Below are positions 6,530 through 12,044 of a stretch of DNA of 12,044 bases, in pieces. The first letter of the stretch is position 1. Every line of letters starts with the position of its first letter. The translations under genes and the position numbers were made by a program. Source of the stretch: Acidobacteriota bacterium. GTDB taxonomy: Bacteria; Acidobacteriota; Terriglobia; Terriglobales; Acidobacteriaceae. The notes beneath the pieces were generated by a model. That model searched no databases and was not told the DNA's origin. It saw only the letters and a program-made list of their open reading frames with translations. The stretch spans positions 1 to 12,044 of the forward strand of contig JAJYSL010000119.1 of assembly GCA_021793595.1 (NCBI GenBank), in the 5' to 3' direction.

Positions 6530-8275
6530 TCACTGAATTTGTGGTCGAAGTTCCTGTAATAACTGTTCGGCAGACCTCGTATTTAACACATCGCCGGCCT
6601 GCAATCCTGCCCGGCGCAACTGACGGATGCCGTAGCGCATTTTCTCCAGATGCGAGGTATGGTGGGCGTCCGTATTCACCACAATTTTGCAACCCAACTC
6701 CTTTGCTCGCCGTAAATTGCGATCATTCAAATCCAGGCGGTCGGGGTAGGCGTTATGCTCGACGGCCACGCCTAATTCCGCTGCGCGAAGAAGGACGGCA
6801 TCCAGGTCGAACGCATAGGGTTCTCGTCGCAGCAGCAGGCGCCCGGTTGGATGTCCCAGAATGCGTACGTAGGGATTTTCCAGCGCCCGAAGAATACGTT
6901 CCGTCATCTGCTGGGCCGGCTGGTTGAAGTAAGAATGCACGCTGGCCACCACTACATCCATCTGCGCCAAAACATCGTCAGAGAGATCCATCGCGCCGTC
7001 GGCAAGAATGTCCACTTCGATGCCGGGAAAAACACGGATTCGACCCGCCATTTCCCGGTCCACCGCGCGAATCCGCGCGATATGCTCCAGAGCGCGTGCA
7101 TCATCCAGCCCATTCGTCATGGCCAGATTTTTCGAGTGGTCCGTGATTGCGATATAGCTGTAGCCGCACGCAAGCGCTGCCTCCGCCATCTCGCGAATGG
7201 TATTTTTCCCGTCCGTCGCATCGGTATGCATGTGCAGATCGCCGCGTATGTCAGCCTGCTCGATCAGCTTGGGCAGCCGATGTTGTTCCGCGGCCGTAAT
7301 CTCCCCCAGATCCTCGCGCAGCTCCGGCGGAATCCAGTCCAGGCCCAGGGCTGAATAGATTTCCGCTTCCGAGCTGCTGGGAAGCTCTCTGCCATCCTCC
7401 AACCGCGTTAACGCGTACTCGTTCAGTGTGTAACCCATCTTCAGGGCCCGTTGGCGCAGCGCCACATTGTGCATCTTTGAGCCGGTAAAGTATTGCAGAG
7501 CGGCGCCATAGCTTTTTTCCGGCAGCACACGCACATCCACCTGCAGCCCCTGGCGCAAGCGGAAGCTTACCTTGTTCTGTCCCTTTCCAATCAGGTCGGC
7601 AATGGGAGGATACGCCGCCACATACTCCGCCACGGCAGCCACCCGGTCTTCCGCGCAGGCCGGGCCAGTCATCAGAAAGTCAAGGTCCCCAACCGTTTCG
7701 CGCCCGCGCCGCAAGGAACCTGCCGGCGTCACCCGCTCAATTCCCGGAAAACTGCCCAGATATTCCGTCAGTTTCTCCGCCGCCAGCTCGGCCTCGTCCA
7801 GGCGGAACCGTCCCGCATGTTTGCGGTAGTCAGCGATTCCCTGCAATAGTTTTGCAACTTGTTTCGGGCCGCATCGGGGCAGATGATTCAGCCGGCCTTC
7901 GCGAGCTGCCGTTTCCAGCTCATCGATACTGGAAATCTGGGCTGCGTCCCAGAAGAGGGCCACCGTTTTTGGCCCCATACCAGGCAACCGCAACAGCTCC
8001 AGCATGGACGGTTTATATTTTGCCAGCAGTTCTTCCAGCTGACGCAACGTCCCTGTCTGCTCCAACTCCACAATGTTGGCCGCCATGCCTTTGCCAATGC
8101 CGGGCAGTTCCAACAGCCTTTTCGGCTCCGCTGCCAGCGTGCCTACAGAAACCGTGCTCGATTCCACCACCTCCGCAGCACGTCTGTAGGACCGGATGCG
8201 AAACGAATCCGCTGCGCTCACTTCCAGCAGATCCGCCGTATCCGAGAGAATTTGTGCAATTTGGCGATTTTCCAT
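6530..8275 (-). CDS. polX: Family X DNA polymerase with C-terminal PHP nuclease domain
   Basis: A 581-residue protein of the usual bacterial PolX length (about 570-580), a gap-filling base-excision-repair polymerase with a metal-dependent PHP domain giving 3'-5' exonuclease and, in studied cases, AP-endonuclease activity. Domains in order: an N-terminal 8-kDa-type region with helix-hairpin-helix elements LPGIGKG (57-63), LPGMGPKT (97-104) and LPRCGPKQ (132-139); the palm with GSLRRG (186-191), GDLDF (196-200) and VDVRV (246-250), whose Asp197, Asp199 and Asp247 are the likely catalytic triad; then PHP with HMHTDATDG (348-356), ITDHS (377-381), Glu420, His447, His475 and NTDAHH (534-539). All PHP metal ligands appear intact, so the nuclease should be active. 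No Shine-Dalgarno precedes ATG 8275, but a candidate promoter with a very short leader lies at 8300-8328. A gene for an unknown membrane protein follows after 48 bases. Confidence 0.96.
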   Translation of the reverse strand: MENRQIAQILSDTADLLEVSAADSFRIRSYRRAAEVVESSTVSVGTLAAEPKRLLELPGIGKGMAANIVELEQTGTLRQLEELLAKYKPSMLELLRLPGMGPKTVALFWDAAQISSIDELETAAREGRLNHLPRCGPKQVAKLLQGIADYRKHAGRFRLDEAELAAEKLTEYLGSFPGIERVTPAGSLRRGRETVGDLDFLMTGPACAEDRVAAVAEYVAAYPPIADLIGKGQNKVSFRLRQGLQVDVRVLPEKSYGAALQYFTGSKMHNVALRQRALKMGYTLNEYALTRLEDGRELPSSSEAEIYSALGLDWIPPELREDLGEITAAEQHRLPKLIEQADIRGDLHMHTDATDGKNTIREMAEAALACGYSYIAITDHSKNLAMTNGLDDARALEHIARIRAVDREMAGRIRVFPGIEVDILADGAMDLSDDVLAQMDVVVASVHSYFNQPAQQMTERILRALENPYVRILGHPTGRLLLRREPYAFDLDAVLLRAAELGVAVEHNAYPDRLDLNDRNLRRAKELGCKIVVNTDAHHTSHLEKMRYGIRQLRRAGLQAGDVLNTRSAEQLLQELRPQIQ

Positions 8276-8299
8276 GGCGATGAGATAACGAAAAAATCC

Positions 8300-8328
8300 G
8301 TTCTAAGAAGGCATCATCGCACTCCCAA
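8300..8328 (-). promoter_or_regulatory. Candidate promoter for polX
   Basis: On the minus strand TTGGGA (8328-8323) and TAGAAC (8305-8300) are spaced by 17 bases, each 4/6 to consensus. It lies just downstream of the csp terminator and would give a leader of about 18 bases, consistent with the missing Shine-Dalgarno. Confidence 0.35.
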
Positions 8329-8338
8329 TCGAAAAATT

Positions 8339-8361
8339 AAACCCGGCACTGTGCCGGGTTT
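8339..8361 (-). terminator. Rho-independent terminator, most likely for the cold-shock gene
   Basis: A perfect 10-bp inverted repeat (AAACCCGGCA, loop CTG, TGCCGGGTTT). On the minus strand the GC stem is followed by TTTAATTTTT, a good intrinsic terminator for the csp transcript. On the plus strand five Ts follow, so it may work in both directions, but no plus-strand gene lies upstream. It insulates csp from polX. Confidence 0.85.
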
Positions 8362-8500
8362 TTCTAGGCGGCTTGTACACATTGCCCGCCAGCGCGTTCT
8401 AAGGCCGCTCATTTTTGTCGGGCAGCCGAAGATTTGCGCACACCTGCACGGGCCCATGCAATCGATCGCCGCTGCGGGAACTTGATTCGGTATGCTTTTT

Positions 8501-8725
8501 TCAGCTATGCAGCGTGCTTTCCAGCCGCAATACCTGGTCTGCCTGGGGTCCTTTCTCTCCCTGTACGATGTCAAATTCAACATCGTCGCCTTCCTTCAGG
8601 CTCTTGTACCCTTCGGTTTGAATCGCGGTGTAGTGTACGAACACATCAGGGCCATCGTCGCGCCCAATGAACCCGAATCCTTTTGCATTATTGAACCACT
8701 TCACTTTGCCTTTATGCTGAGACAC
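8501..8725 (-). CDS. Cold-shock protein (CspA family), GTG start
   Basis: A 74-residue single cold-shock domain that binds single-stranded RNA and DNA and works as an RNA chaperone. RNP1 is visible as KGFGFI (residues 15-20, within [11 protein letters not shown]) and RNP2 as VFVHY (28-32). The remainder, with [23 protein letters not shown], is typical. The frame stays open to an ATG at 8761, but the extra residues do not belong to the family. GTG at 8725 is chosen because it gives the standard [11 protein letters not shown] start and is preceded by GGAGAGG (8742-8736), with GAGGTG eight bases upstream. A 267-base gap separates it from the upstream NUDIX gene, so it probably has its own promoter and a leader of unknown length. 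The terminator lies about 140 bases past the stop, leaving an unusually long 3' untranslated region. Paralogues named cspA/B/D cannot be told apart here. Confidence 0.95.
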   Translation of the reverse strand: MSQHKGKVKWFNNAKGFGFIGRDDGPDVFVHYTAIQTEGYKSLKEGDDVEFDIVQGEKGPQADQVLRLESTLHS

Positions 8726-8992
8726 GGAGCACACACCTCTCCAATACAGATCGGAAACCACGAGGGGATCCTGCCGATATAGACGCAGGCTGCGGAAAAT
8801 TGTTAGAGGTAGGAAAAAAATAATGCGTCCGGCACAGCGAGCCGTTTAGTTCCGTCCGAGCTTGGATAACGATCTGCCGCACGGATGTGGGATCAGACCG
8901 GTCACAGCGACCTAGGAGTTGCTCGTCGCTACCACTGCGACGGAGATGCAACTTTCGCGTGTATTTGATTGTCAGTTGATCGATCAGGTCGT
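8726..8992 (-). promoter_or_regulatory. Upstream/leader region of the cold-shock gene
   Basis: This 267-base gap between the NUDIX stop and the csp start must contain the csp control region. Cold-shock genes in other bacteria often have long structured leaders, but that cannot be demonstrated here. Visible on the minus strand are a small stem GGTC/GACC around 8895-8910, CGGC/GCCG around 8831-8848 followed after a few bases by a run of seven Ts, and a strong ribosome-binding site. The T-run could end the NUDIX transcript weakly. No convincing -35/-10 pair was found; the best -10-like word is TATATC near 8780. Confidence 0.35.
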
Positions 8993-9712
8993 TTAAAGAG
9001 TGCCTGCCGCGCGACGCCGCACATACAGCAGGATTGCAATGATGGACTTAGCGTCGATTATCTTTCCGGTTTCCACCCACTCCAGTGCCTGCGACAGTGG
9101 AATCTGCCGGTGCTCAATGTACTCGTCGTCGTCCGGCGCGCATTCTCCGCTGCTTAATCCTTCGGCGAGATACACCTGCATCCATTCGCCCAGAAATCCC
9201 GGGCTCACATAAAATCGCGCCACCTTGGTCCATCGCTTGGCGCGGTAGCCGGTTTCCTCCAGAAGCTCGCGTTTTGCGCCCGGCAGCGTCGCTTCTTCCG
9301 GCTCTTTGCGGCCCGCTGGAATCTCCCACATATACTGGCCAGCGGCATGGCGATACTGACGCTCCACTACAATCAGCGGATCGGTTGCATTTTCCGTAGC
9401 ATCGACCGCCAGAATGACCACAGAACCGGAGTGTCGGATCACATCACGCCTCGCCGTGTCTCCTTTCGGCTCGCGCACATAATCCGTATACACGTCGAAC
9501 AAGGGTCCCTGATAGGCAAGCTTCGAAGAAACTATTGCAACCTTGTCGCCGGCTTTGGATTTTCGCGCGCTCGACGAAAATGCAGAGGAAGTGCTTCGTT
9601 TCCCGCTGGCACGGGATTGGATGGGGGCCGAAGTCTTTCGGGTGTTGCTCTTCGTGTTTCCACGCTGTTGTTTCCCTGCTACTCGCACCTGTGCCTTTTG
9701 CCCGGATCGCAT
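8993..9712 (-). CDS. NUDIX hydrolase, ADP-ribose pyrophosphatase type, with basic N-terminal tail
   Basis: A 239-residue protein. The NUDIX box fits GX5EX7REUXEEXGU exactly at residues 134-156: Gly134, Glu140, then REL-LEETGY with Arg148, Glu149, Glu152 and Glu153 as metal ligands. Flanking sequence resembles ADP-ribose and nucleoside-diphosphate-sugar pyrophosphatases (VVILAVD, VVERQYRHAAGQYMWEIPAG before the box; ARFYVSPGFLGEWMQVYLAEGL after it). The likely reaction is ADP-ribose to AMP plus ribose-5-phosphate in the cytoplasm; other substrates cannot be excluded. Residues 1-56 are an unusual Lys/Arg/Ser/Thr-rich tail without hydrophobic core, probably disordered; common family members begin near residue 60. 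The long form is supported because ATG 9712 has AAAGGA (9723-9718) five bases upstream, with a candidate promoter behind it. TTG at 9715 is an unlikely start. The next gene upstream on the strand encodes a CYTH protein, with a 126-base gap. Confidence 0.92.
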   Translation of the reverse strand: MRSGQKAQVRVAGKQQRGNTKSNTRKTSAPIQSRASGKRSTSSAFSSSARKSKAGDKVAIVSSKLAYQGPLFDVYTDYVREPKGDTARRDVIRHSGSVVILAVDATENATDPLIVVERQYRHAAGQYMWEIPAGRKEPEEATLPGAKRELLEETGYRAKRWTKVARFYVSPGFLGEWMQVYLAEGLSSGECAPDDDEYIEHRQIPLSQALEWVETGKIIDAKSIIAILLYVRRRAAGTL

Positions 9713-9773
9713 CAAAGTCCTTTCCTGTCCTGGTTGCGGTCGAACTACCCTGAGACTACTGGCAGAATATCCA

Positions 9774-9813
9774 TCTCACATGAGACCATAACCCAAACTC
9801 GCTCCCATGACAA
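9774..9813 (-). promoter_or_regulatory. Candidate NUDIX-gene promoter with overlapping inverted repeat
   Basis: On the minus strand TTGTCA (9813-9808, 5/6 to consensus) and TATGGT (9790-9785, 4/6) are spaced by exactly 17 bases. Directly at the -10/start region lies the inverted repeat TCTCA-TG-TGAGA (9785-9774), a position where a repressor could bind. Transcription would begin near 9778, giving a leader of about 65 bases with a good ribosome-binding site. Confidence 0.4.
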
Positions 9814-9838
9814 AAAATCAGCCGAGGAAAACATGTCT

Positions 9839-10423
9839 CTACCGCTCGCGGGAAGCGATTTCCTGATTGTCGATCTCGGCAAACGTCATGTTCGCGGCTG
9901 GATGACGTGTCGCGCGTTTCCACTCCTGAAAGAGCTGCCCATAGGTGGCCGTTAGATATTGGTCCGGTGTAATTCCCATCTTGGCAGCGATGCGGTCAAT
10001 CCACCCGGGCTCGCCTTCGAGTTCGGCGAAGTCTCCAATCGGAGTTGCGTCGACGACCACATGTCCCTCGTTGTCAGCCCACTCGGTCCGAAGCTTCTCA
10101 TAGACAAAGACAGGCTGGTACCCGAGTTGCTCAAAGATGGCTGCCATCGGGCGTCCGTCCTCAATCTCCGTTTCTGTTTCCGCCCGCACCTTGTGCGCGC
10201 TGGCCTGCGAATTTCCTGCGGGCGCCTTGTGGGTCAGGATCCATCGGTCTCCATACTGCCGGATCCGCAGCAGCTCTCCGCGTTGCCGCAACTCGTTCTC
10301 CGGCGTATCGAACAATACGTTGCGTTCCATGGTTTCCGCGGTCATCAAATGAAATCCCAGACCGGGCAACTGCCCTGTAAAGGCATCGCGATCCTCCAGT
10401 CGTACTTTGATCTCGGTTTCCAT
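9839..10423 (-). CDS. CYTH-domain protein (class IV adenylate cyclase CyaB / triphosphatase family)
   Basis: A 194-residue protein of the CYTH superfamily, tunnel-fold enzymes that act on triphosphorylated substrates: thiamine triphosphatase, inorganic triphosphatase, or adenylate cyclase in a few cases. It opens with the ExExK signature (METEIK, Glu2, Glu4, Lys6). It continues with LFDTPENELRQRGELLRIR (37-55), THK (64-66, Lys66), the acidic strand RAETETE (80-86), KLRTEW (110-115), VVVDATPIGDFAELEG (122-137) with Asp125, Glu134 and Glu136, and an LTATYGQLF helix near the end. These supply the basic substrate-binding and acidic metal-binding residues of the family. ATG 10423 is chosen because the ExExK motif normally sits at the very N-terminus; ATG 10450 would add nine residues, and neither has a clear Shine-Dalgarno. 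Archaeal and bacterial members named CyaB often lack cyclase activity, so a triphosphatase role is at least as likely. It is divergent from sua5. Confidence 0.9.
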   Translation of the reverse strand: METEIKVRLEDRDAFTGQLPGLGFHLMTAETMERNVLFDTPENELRQRGELLRIRQYGDRWILTHKAPAGNSQASAHKVRAETETEIEDGRPMAAIFEQLGYQPVFVYEKLRTEWADNEGHVVVDATPIGDFAELEGEPGWIDRIAAKMGITPDQYLTATYGQLFQEWKRATRHPAANMTFAEIDNQEIASRER

Positions 10424-10521
10424 CTTGCCGGTTCCAGTTTCCGCGAACATACCACTAGTCTCGCACGAGGCAGTCAGCTCGCAAGCGGCTTGCCGGTTGG
10501 AATTTCCGCGGACGAATTAGG

Positions 10522-11688
10522 ATGAAGGACGGGCACGTCGCGTTGTTTCCCGGGGCGACTTGCAACAACCAGATGACAGGAAAGAACACAATCCGCCTCA
10601 GCGTTTCCGCCGACACGCTTACGCTTCCGCAGGCGCAAGCCGCCCTTGCCCAGGCTGCTGAGGTTCTTCGTGCAGGCGGCACGGTAGCCTTTCCCACGGA
10701 AACCGTCTACGGCCTCGGGGCAAATGCGCTGGATCCGATCGCAGTCGAGGGTATTTTCCTTGCCAAGCAAAGACCGGCATGGGATCCCATGATTGTGCAC
10801 GTTGCCGATCGAGCCATGTTGGAGCAGGTCGCTGTCCGCGTTCCCCGGCGCATCGAATCAGGTGCAGGTCGGGTGCGAGCCGATCAATTAGTGGGCAAAC
10901 TCATATCGAAATTTTGGCCGGGCCCACTCACTCTCCTCTTGCCCAGGCAGCCCACGATTCCGCCCATCGTTACCGCCGGCCGTGCGTTGGTAGGCGTTCG
11001 CATGCCCGCGCACCCGGTTGCTCTGGCCTTGATCGCAGCCGCGCGAGTTCCCATTGCCGCCCCCAGCGCGAATCGTTTCGGCCATACCAGTCCGACCACG
11101 GCTGAACACGTGCTTGAGGATCTCGACGGACGAATCGACATGGTGCTCGATGCCGGTCCCGCATGGTGCGGTGTGGAGTCTACCGTGCTCGAGGTGGGCG
11201 AGCAGGGGATCATCCTCTATCGGCCCGGCGCCATTTCCGTGGAAGAGATTGAGGCGGTTGCCGGCCCCGTCGCTTTGTATCAGCCTCCGTCCACCAGCGT
11301 GACGACCCCCCCGGAATCTCTTCCCTCGCCCGGAGTGGACATGCGCCATTACGCACCGAAAGCCCGCGTCTTTCCGGTGGAATTGGCAGCAGATACGGAA
11401 GCCAAGCTGCACACCCAGTGGCTCCAGACCGTGGTCGAAAAATCCCAGCCATGGGTGACTGTCGGAATCATGCTGCCCACAGACTGGCCGTTGCCCGCGG
11501 AGTTTTCCGGTGTCTGCTACGACTGGGGAAGCTGGGGAAACGATCGGCAACTGGCGCAGCGGCTATTCGCCGGCCTTCGCTCGCTCGATGCCATGGGAGC
11601 GGACGTCATTGTGTGTCCCTTGCCGCCGGTCTCGGGGATGGGTACCGCCATCCGCGATCGGTTGCTCAAGGCTGCTCGCACTGATTAA
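10522..11688 (+). CDS. L-threonylcarbamoyladenylate synthase, two-domain Sua5/YwlC type
   Basis: A 388-residue protein that makes threonylcarbamoyl-AMP from threonine, bicarbonate and ATP, the first step of the universal t6A37 tRNA modification. The N-terminal YrdC domain shows AFPTETVYGLG (56-66), KQR (82-84, the KxR motif), IVHVAD, FWPGPLTLLL (131-140), VRMPAHP, APSAN (180-184, the SxN motif), GVESTVLEV (217-225) and YRPGAIS (233-239). The linker SPGVDMRHYAPK (269-280) folds over the active site in Sua5 proteins. The C-terminal Sua5 domain (281-388) ends with SGMGTAIRDRLLKAA. Compared with Bacillus YwlC from memory, there is an extra stretch of about 13 residues near 108-122 and Asp88 replaces the usual Asn in the NPLIVH block. 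ATG 10522 has only a weak GGA at nine bases; Met18 (ATG 10573) is an equally plausible start, since the first 17 residues do not look conserved. Names in use are sua5, ywlC or tsaC2. Confidence 0.95.
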   Translation: MKDGHVALFPGATCNNQMTGKNTIRLSVSADTLTLPQAQAALAQAAEVLRAGGTVAFPTETVYGLGANALDPIAVEGIFLAKQRPAWDPMIVHVADRAMLEQVAVRVPRRIESGAGRVRADQLVGKLISKFWPGPLTLLLPRQPTIPPIVTAGRALVGVRMPAHPVALALIAAARVPIAAPSANRFGHTSPTTAEHVLEDLDGRIDMVLDAGPAWCGVESTVLEVGEQGIILYRPGAISVEEIEAVAGPVALYQPPSTSVTTPPESLPSPGVDMRHYAPKARVFPVELAADTEAKLHTQWLQTVVEKSQPWVTVGIMLPTDWPLPAEFSGVCYDWGSWGNDRQLAQRLFAGLRSLDAMGADVIVCPLPPVSGMGTAIRDRLLKAARTD

Positions 11689-11712
11689 ATTGTGTTCTCG
11701 GTCGGGAAGTTT

Positions 11713-12044
11713 TTAGGACATGGTCTGAGGCAGATTTTCTTCCGATTTGTAAATGTAGCGGATGCTGTCTTTGTAAATCAGTACGCGCGTGCGAGTGCCA
11801 TTTTGTCCCGATCCACGCCCGACGTTCCGCAACTTAATCGCATAGCGGTCGTACCATTCGATCGCTCCCTCTAGCTCTATGCCGTTCTCCAACACCACTA
11901 CCATCCTGGTTTGCGCCTGAATTTGCTTTTGGAAGTAGAAAACCTCGGCGTGCGAGCTATCCTCGATTGTCGTCTCCGCTATCGACCGAGTCGTGAGTGG
12001 GGAACTGTGGCCATAAAGAGCTGCTGGACGTTCGTTCGTCGAGT
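11713..12044 (-). CDS. Divergent Hfq/LSm-like RNA-binding protein, N-terminus beyond window
   Basis: The frame is open from the right edge to TAA at 11713-11715, showing 109 residues; the true start lies outside. Residues 31-100 read like an Hfq Sm fold. An N-terminal helix (AEVFYFQKQIQAQTR, 32-46) precedes Sm1, which has MVVVLENGIELEGAIEWYDRYAIKLRN (47-73) with the NGIxLxGxIExxD pattern of Hfq; RVLIYKDSIRYIYK (86-99) takes the place of Sm2. Hfq is a hexameric RNA chaperone that pairs sRNAs with mRNAs. Differences from Escherichia coli Hfq are large: the invariant-looking YKH is YKD (Lys91, Asp92), the loop between Sm motifs is about ten residues longer and glycine/arginine-rich (VGRGSGQNGTRTR, 74-86), and at least 30 extra residues precede the helix. 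An ATG at 11904 would delete the helix, so it is not the start. Its stop lies 24 bases from the convergent sua5 stop. Another LSm-type protein is possible. Confidence 0.75.
   Translation of the reverse strand, partial: STNERPAALYGHSSPLTTRSIAETTIEDSSHAEVFYFQKQIQAQTRMVVVLENGIELEGAIEWYDRYAIKLRNVGRGSGQNGTRTRVLIYKDSIRYIYKSEENLPQTMS

Noticed and set aside
9347..9955. 202-residue plus-strand open frame spanning the NUDIX 5' end, the spacer and the CYTH 3' end
   Set aside because: Runs antisense to two well-supported genes and has no domain signature; its interior is the mirror of the low-complexity NUDIX tail.
10888..11550. 220-residue minus-strand open frame opposite sua5
   Set aside because: Antisense shadow of a strongly supported gene; no motif or start signal.
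1..12044. Search for CRISPR arrays, insertion sequences, toxin-antitoxin or defence genes
   Set aside because: No regularly spaced repeats, transposase motifs, long terminal inverted repeats or recognisable defence domains were seen; the window reads as housekeeping genes.

Overview
The window looks like a chromosomal housekeeping segment of a moderately GC-rich, free-living Gram-negative bacterium. The best guess is Acidobacteriota, class Terriglobia. That rests on the mix of genes: a GH57 branching enzyme, a monofunctional proline dehydrogenase, a PHP-type family X polymerase, a divergent Hfq-like protein and several membrane or coiled-coil proteins of unknown function. The assignment is inference, because no rRNA or other marker gene is present. 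No transposase, integrase, phage gene, CRISPR array, complete tRNA or rRNA was seen, and codon use looks uniform.

Layout. Bases 1-625 (minus) hold the N-terminal 208 residues of a GH57 1,4-alpha-glucan branching enzyme cut by the window edge. A 345-base divergent spacer leads to two plus-strand envelope or stress-type genes, a YtxH-domain protein (971-1348) and a DUF948/YtxG-like protein (1527-2030). Facing them on the minus strand are proline dehydrogenase (2120-3046) and citrate synthase (3368-4501), separated by 321 bases with small inverted repeats. A 411-base divergent spacer precedes a membrane-anchored coiled-coil protein of unknown function (4913-5743, plus). This converges on a two-gene minus-strand unit: PHP/family X DNA polymerase (6530-8275) followed after 48 bases by an unknown membrane-anchored protein (5852-6481).

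Further right, still on the minus strand, are a cold-shock protein with a GTG start (8501-8725) and a strong hairpin terminator (8339-8361), a NUDIX ADP-ribose-pyrophosphatase-type hydrolase with a long basic N-terminal tail (8993-9712), and a CYTH-domain phosphohydrolase/cyclase-family protein (9839-10423). Divergent from CYTH is a two-domain Sua5/YwlC threonylcarbamoyl-AMP synthase (10522-11688, plus). It converges with a partial, divergent Hfq-like protein that runs off the right edge (11713-12044, minus).

How the genes fit together. Proline dehydrogenase and citrate synthase are linked through central carbon flow (proline to glutamate to the TCA cycle). PolX is a DNA-repair enzyme. NUDIX and CYTH clean up or convert phosphorylated small molecules, Sua5 makes the t6A tRNA modification, and CspA and Hfq-like are RNA-binding regulators. 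No single dedicated novel system is evident. The most unusual items are the Hfq-like protein (KH replaced by KD, enlarged loop, long N-terminus), the NUDIX basic tail, the unrecognised coiled-coil protein, and the unexplained transcribed stretch between the csp stop codon and its terminator.
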